Shown here piece after piece: positions 39,710-42,475 of a stretch of 42,475 bases of DNA (positions are counted from its first letter, which is position 1; the number at the start of each line of letters is the position of its first letter). This DNA is from Ilumatobacteraceae bacterium (GTDB lineage Bacteria > Actinomycetota > Acidimicrobiia > Acidimicrobiales > Ilumatobacteraceae), in assembly GCA_025463305.1 (NCBI GenBank), contig JAOBWK010000094.1:1-42475 (forward strand). Direction: 5' to 3'. Position numbers and translations under genes: made by a program. The notes under the pieces are model-generated. The model was not told where the DNA came from and searched no databases. It was given only the letters and a program-made list of their open reading frames with translations.

Positions 39710-40300
39710 ATGGCGAGCGGCCACTCGTACCCACCTGTCGTCGGCGTGAGCTACGCCGATTACCTCGCCGTGATCGCCGACGCGGCGCGCCAGACGATGC
39801 AGACCGGCCAGGTCCCACACGGCCCGGATGCCGAGCACCCGCAGGCGGCGAACCCGTACAACGCAGCCGCCCAGGCGCGCGGCATCGACCCGACGAAGTG
39901 GCTGCGGGTGCAGATGGTGTGGGGATGCCGGACGATGCTCGATCCCGAGCTCGGGACCGAGATGGCACGCGACATGGCCGGCGCACTGAACCACGGCATG
40001 GTGAAGCTGATGACGCACCTGATGCCGATGGGCAGCATGCCGGCGCCGCCGCCCGTCGATCCGAACGATCCGCGGCTCGCTCCCGTCCAGGGCGTGACGA
40101 TCGAGGCGTACGTCCGCTTCGTCGCGACGGGCATCCTCTACCCGGGGATGACGCTGGAGCAGTCCGGCAGCGTCGCGGTCGGCCAGCTCGGCTTCCCCGC
40201 AGCATGGGAGCCCGTTGCGCAGGAATGGGGCAACCGCGTGATGGCCGGTCCGCCCGTCAACCTCCGCTACGCCGAGCTCGTGTGCCAGTTGCTCCAGTGA
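39710..40300 (+). CDS. Unknown protein with two internal repeats
   Basis: This 196-residue protein has no signal peptide or TM. Two halves look alike. Residues 12-88 run GVSYADYLAVIADAA, then GIDPTKWLRVQMVWGCRTML and ELGTEMARDM. Residues 128-191 run GVTIEAYVRFVATGI, then GFPAAWEPVAQEWGNRVM and PVNLRYAEL. Each unit is a short start Gly-Val-[ST], a helix, a Gly-hydrophobic-Pro turn, a Trp and a second helix with W-x2-R. A Met/Pro-rich linker joins them. This suggests a helical repeat fold made by duplication. I do not recognise the family. It is divergent from the acyl-CoA dehydrogenase gene, with paired leaderless promoters. Confidence 0.7.
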   Translation: MASGHSYPPVVGVSYADYLAVIADAARQTMQTGQVPHGPDAEHPQAANPYNAAAQARGIDPTKWLRVQMVWGCRTMLDPELGTEMARDMAGALNHGMVKLMTHLMPMGSMPAPPPVDPNDPRLAPVQGVTIEAYVRFVATGILYPGMTLEQSGSVAVGQLGFPAAWEPVAQEWGNRVMAGPPVNLRYAELVCQLLQ

Positions 40301-40306
40301 GCGCGT

Positions 40307-41524
40307 TCAGCTGAGCGCGAGGCCGATCGGCTCGGTGTGCCGTGGCTTCAGCAGCCGGCCGACGGCGAGGATGCCGATGGTCAGCGCGCCGGAGCCGATC
40401 GTGACGGCGCGCAGCGATGTGGCGTCGGCCAGCGGCCCCTCGATGAACAGCCCGAGCGGATAGGCGAACCCGAGCACGAAGTTGTTCAGCGTCAACGCTC
40501 GGCCCCGCAGCTCGGCCGGGGCCGACTGCTGGGTGATCGACGAGAAGCTGGAGATGCAGGCCATGTAGCCGCCACCGGCGAGCGCGACACCGATGGCCGC
40601 GAACACGATGTTCGGCGCGAGCCCGTAGAGGATGATCGCGGGCCCGAAGAACGTGACCGCGCCGAGCATCGTCCGGCGCATGCCGAAGCGATGGGTGAGC
40701 GAGCCGATGGACGCGCCCGCGATCACGGCACCCACGCCCTGCGCGGTCACGAGCAGCGACGTCCCGGACTGCTGGGTGTGGAAGACCTTGGTGGCCATCT
40801 GCGCGATGAAGCCGATGAAGGGCGCGCCGATGAGCGCGATCATGAACATCAACGGCAGCATCGAGCGGACCGCGGCGTTGGATCGACCGAACGCGATGGA
40901 GTCGCGCATGGCCTGGAAGATCGGCCGCTTGGTGCGGGTCATGTCGGGTATCCGCGCGAGGGTGACCGCGAGGATGACGGCGAAGAAGCTCGCCGTGTTG
41001 CACCACAGCGCGGCCGGGACGCCACCGATCCAGATCGCCACCCCGGCCGCCGTCGGGCCGAGGATGCGGCCGAGGTTCCACTGCGTGCTGCTCAGTCCAA
41101 TGGCAGCGACCAGTTGGTCCTTCGGGACGAGGTCGGGCAGCGTGGCCTGGAACGAGGGAAACCCGAGCGCGTTCGAGCAGCCGGCGGCGAGCGCCATCAT
41201 CGCCAGGATCCCGGGCGTCGCGTCACCGGTTGCGACGATGAGCGCGATCGTTCCGGCGATCACCGCCGACGCCAGGTTCGCCCAGATCAGCACGTTGCGA
41301 CGGCGGAACCGGTCGGCCCACGCGCCTCCGATCGGGCTGAGGAACGCGGTCGGCAGGAAGCCGGCGGCGGCCACGACCCCCGACCACGAGGCGGCGGCGT
41401 GGTCGGCCACGTAGAAGCTCAGCGCCGTGGTCTCCATCCACGTCCCGATGTTCGAGACCATCGCCCCGAGCCACACCAGCAGGAACGCCCGGCTGCGGAA
41501 GGGAGCGAACGTGGTGGACGGCAT
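40307..41524 (-). CDS. MFS transporter (EntS/MFS_3-like exporter)
   Basis: This 405-residue 12-TM transporter begins SRAFLLVWLGAMVSNIGTWM, the typical opening of the MFS_3/EntS branch, and continues with GGAWADRFRRRNVLIWANLA (loop 2-3 motif A) and FQATLPDLVPKDQLVAAIGL. The second half has LTHRFGMRRTMLGAV. Members export siderophores, macrolides or other small molecules by proton antiport; the substrate is unknown here. The start at MPSTTFAPFRSR is preceded by TATCGT nine bases upstream on the minus strand. The stop lies six bases after the stop of the convergent 196-residue gene. Confidence 0.87.
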   Translation of the reverse strand: MPSTTFAPFRSRAFLLVWLGAMVSNIGTWMETTALSFYVADHAAASWSGVVAAAGFLPTAFLSPIGGAWADRFRRRNVLIWANLASAVIAGTIALIVATGDATPGILAMMALAAGCSNALGFPSFQATLPDLVPKDQLVAAIGLSSTQWNLGRILGPTAAGVAIWIGGVPAALWCNTASFFAVILAVTLARIPDMTRTKRPIFQAMRDSIAFGRSNAAVRSMLPLMFMIALIGAPFIGFIAQMATKVFHTQQSGTSLLVTAQGVGAVIAGASIGSLTHRFGMRRTMLGAVTFFGPAIILYGLAPNIVFAAIGVALAGGGYMACISSFSSITQQSAPAELRGRALTLNNFVLGFAYPLGLFIEGPLADATSLRAVTIGSGALTIGILAVGRLLKPRHTEPIGLALS

Positions 41525-41533
41525 CGTTGCCTG

Positions 41534-41539
41534 ACGATA
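41534..41539 (-). promoter_or_regulatory. Putative -10 box of the MFS gene
   Basis: TATCGT on the minus strand lies nine bases before the ATG at 41524. Confidence 0.35.
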
Positions 41540-41602
41540 CCGCCGTGGGCCTCGGGGCCTCGGGTCATATGTCGCACGACTGCACCGGGATCGTGCATCG
41601 GC

Positions 41603-41608
41603 TACGTT
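41603..41608 (+). promoter_or_regulatory. Putative -10 box of the 93-residue protein gene (leaderless)
   Basis: TACGTT lies six bases before the GTG at 41615 and decides that start. Confidence 0.45.
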
Positions 41609-41614
41609 CCGGCC

Positions 41615-41896
41615 GTGGAACGTTTCGTGGTCGACGAGGATCGCCTCCTCGTCAACGACGGCGAGACGTTGGAGTGGTTCTGGCGTGGGGTCAGCCCCGG
41701 CTCGCAGAAGTGGCGGTTCCACCTCGTGCACGCGGCGGCGGAGATGTCGCTGAAGCACAACGGCGACGAGGTGGCCGTGACGGTCGGCGACCGCTACAGC
41801 AGCGCCACGTCCGGCGACGTCTGCTTCGATCTGCCGGTCGCCCGTTCGGACGAGCTGCTCGAGTTCCTGCGCCGGGCCGGCATCCAGCCCACCTGA
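41615..41896 (+). CDS. Small unknown protein, 93 residues
   Basis: The GTG at 41615 opens MERFVVDEDRLLVNDGETLE and continues WFWRGVSPGSQKWRFHLVHA, AAEMSLKHNGDEVAVTVGDR, then ends RSDELLEFLRRAGIQPT. The pattern is a beta-rich domain with a final helix; there is no Cys pair, signal or TM. The start rests on the TACGTT box six bases upstream, as the frame is open far to the left through the opposite-strand MFS gene. It is divergent from that gene. I do not recognise a family; its codon usage and good composition support a real gene. Confidence 0.6.
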   Translation: MERFVVDEDRLLVNDGETLEWFWRGVSPGSQKWRFHLVHAAAEMSLKHNGDEVAVTVGDRYSSATSGDVCFDLPVARSDELLEFLRRAGIQPT

Positions 41897-41954
41897 TTTC
41901 GCGCGGGCGGCGACGCCCGGCCAGCCCGCCCGGGGCTCCGGCGCGCAGATCGAT

Positions 41955-42016
41955 CACGCGTGCGCGGTCTGCGCAACCCGGGTCGCGCCACACGCCCACG
42001 CGTGCGCGGTTTGCGC
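41955..42016. repeat. 20-base direct repeat in a GC-rich intergenic region
   Basis: CACGCGTGCGCGGTCTGCGC (41955-41974) recurs at 41997-42016 with one mismatch. It lies in the 145-base gap between the convergent 93-residue gene and the acyl-CoA synthetase, otherwise very GC-rich with no gene. Confidence 0.7.
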
Positions 42017-42041
42017 GGGCTCGCCGTCGGAACGGCTGGGA

Positions 42042-42475
42042 TCAGCTGCCGCTGACGCGGTGCTTCACGTCGTCGCGGAGGTCGCCCTTGGCGACCTTGC
42101 CGCCGGAGGAGAGGGGCAGTTCGTCGACCACGAACAGGTGCTCGGGGAAGATCTCCTTCGACACGCCACGATCGCGCAGGTGCGCAGTGAGGTCGGCGAG
42201 CTCGAGCGAGGTCGCGGGCGGCCGCAGCTGCACGTACACCGCGACGCGCTCGCCGAACACGGGATCGGGCGCGGCGACGGCGGCGACGTGGGCGACGTCG
42301 GGATGGGTGGCCACCTCGGCCTCGACCTGCGGGGCGCTGATGTTCTTGCCGCCGCGGTTGATGATGTCGGAGGTGCGCCCGACGACCGACATGTAGCCGT
42401 CGGCGTCTACGGTGCAGATGTCGGCCATCAGCATCCAGCGATCGCCGGTGTACAGCGCTGCGTTGGCGGCGTCGT
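42042..42475 (-). CDS. Acyl-CoA synthetase (AMP-binding), C-terminal part, cut by window edge
   Basis: The minus-strand frame is open from the right edge (DAANAALYTGDRWMLMAD) to a TGA at 42042-42044. About 143 residues are visible and hold the C-terminal half of an ANL-superfamily ligase: TGDR, VDADGYMSVVGRTSDIINRG (the hinge region before GGKN), ISAPQVEAEVATHPDVAHVA and the final catalytic Lys in LPLSSGGKVAKGDL. This is the fatty-acyl or aryl-CoA ligase pattern: the acid is adenylated with ATP and passed to CoA. The substrate-selecting N-terminal domain lies outside the window. The internal ATG at 42434 is not the start. Confidence 0.88.
   Translation of the reverse strand, partial: DAANAALYTGDRWMLMADICTVDADGYMSVVGRTSDIINRGGKNISAPQVEAEVATHPDVAHVAAVAAPDPVFGERVAVYVQLRPPATSLELADLTAHLRDRGVSKEIFPEHLFVVDELPLSSGGKVAKGDLRDDVKHRVSGS

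Overview
This is a window of high-GC DNA, roughly 65-70% by eye, gene-dense on both strands. It has many GTG starts, ATGA/GTGA stop-start overlaps, and promoters whose -10 box lies only 6-9 bases before the start codon. Together with a CtpE-like P-type ATPase, an LAL-type LuxR regulator, HxlR and LtrA proteins and many CoA and SDR enzymes, this points to a free-living actinobacterium. A member of the Acidimicrobiia (Ilumatobacter-like) is my best guess, but it is inference from style and gene content; no rRNA or marker gene is present. I saw no tRNA, rRNA, CRISPR array or transposase. No gap between genes exceeds about 170 bases.

Layout. 1-3.1 kb: start of an exported protein (cut by the window edge), a soluble di-iron ferritin-like/desaturase-fold protein, and a coupled pair of exported ferritin-like proteins. 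3.1-11 kb: CtpE-like ATPase, MtfA-like metallopeptidase, RhtA-like exporter with divergent LysR, LtrA membrane protein and HxlR regulator with a palindrome shared with a divergent trypsin/PDZ protease. 11-17 kb: a divergent LysR and a three-gene overlapping operon (acyl-CoA-dehydrogenase fold, atypical M20 hydrolase, imidazolonepropionase-like amidohydrolase), followed by a canonical ArgE-like deacylase. 17-20.7 kb: a 908-residue LAL regulator coupled to a single-domain globin, and a small conserved protein. 20.7-23.4 kb: two convergent SDRs and a cyclase-family hydrolase.

23.4-31.1 kb: a branched-chain-amino-acid-type (HAAT) ABC importer locus with two near-duplicate lipoprotein binding proteins, the broken start of a third, a fused LivH-LivM permease, LivG, LivF and a small two-TM protein. 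The three transcription starts I infer share an extended -10, and two of them share a TetR-like palindrome at identical spacing. 31.1-34.9 kb: thioredoxin-like ferredoxin, crotonase, GH3 glycosidase. 34.9-37.9 kb: a distinctly AT-richer three-gene cassette (processive-type GT2, membrane protein, O-methyltransferase), probably acquired. 37.9-42.5 kb: DUF3291 protein, acyl-CoA dehydrogenase, an internally duplicated unknown protein, an MFS exporter, a 93-residue unknown protein, and the C-terminal end of an acyl-CoA synthetase cut by the window edge.

The best leads for something undescribed are the LysR/ACAD/M20/HutI-like operon, whose two hydrolases both depart from the usual active-site motifs; the LAL-globin pair; the AT-rich GT2/OMT cassette; and a recurring short tandem duplication that encloses stop codons at three separate gene ends.
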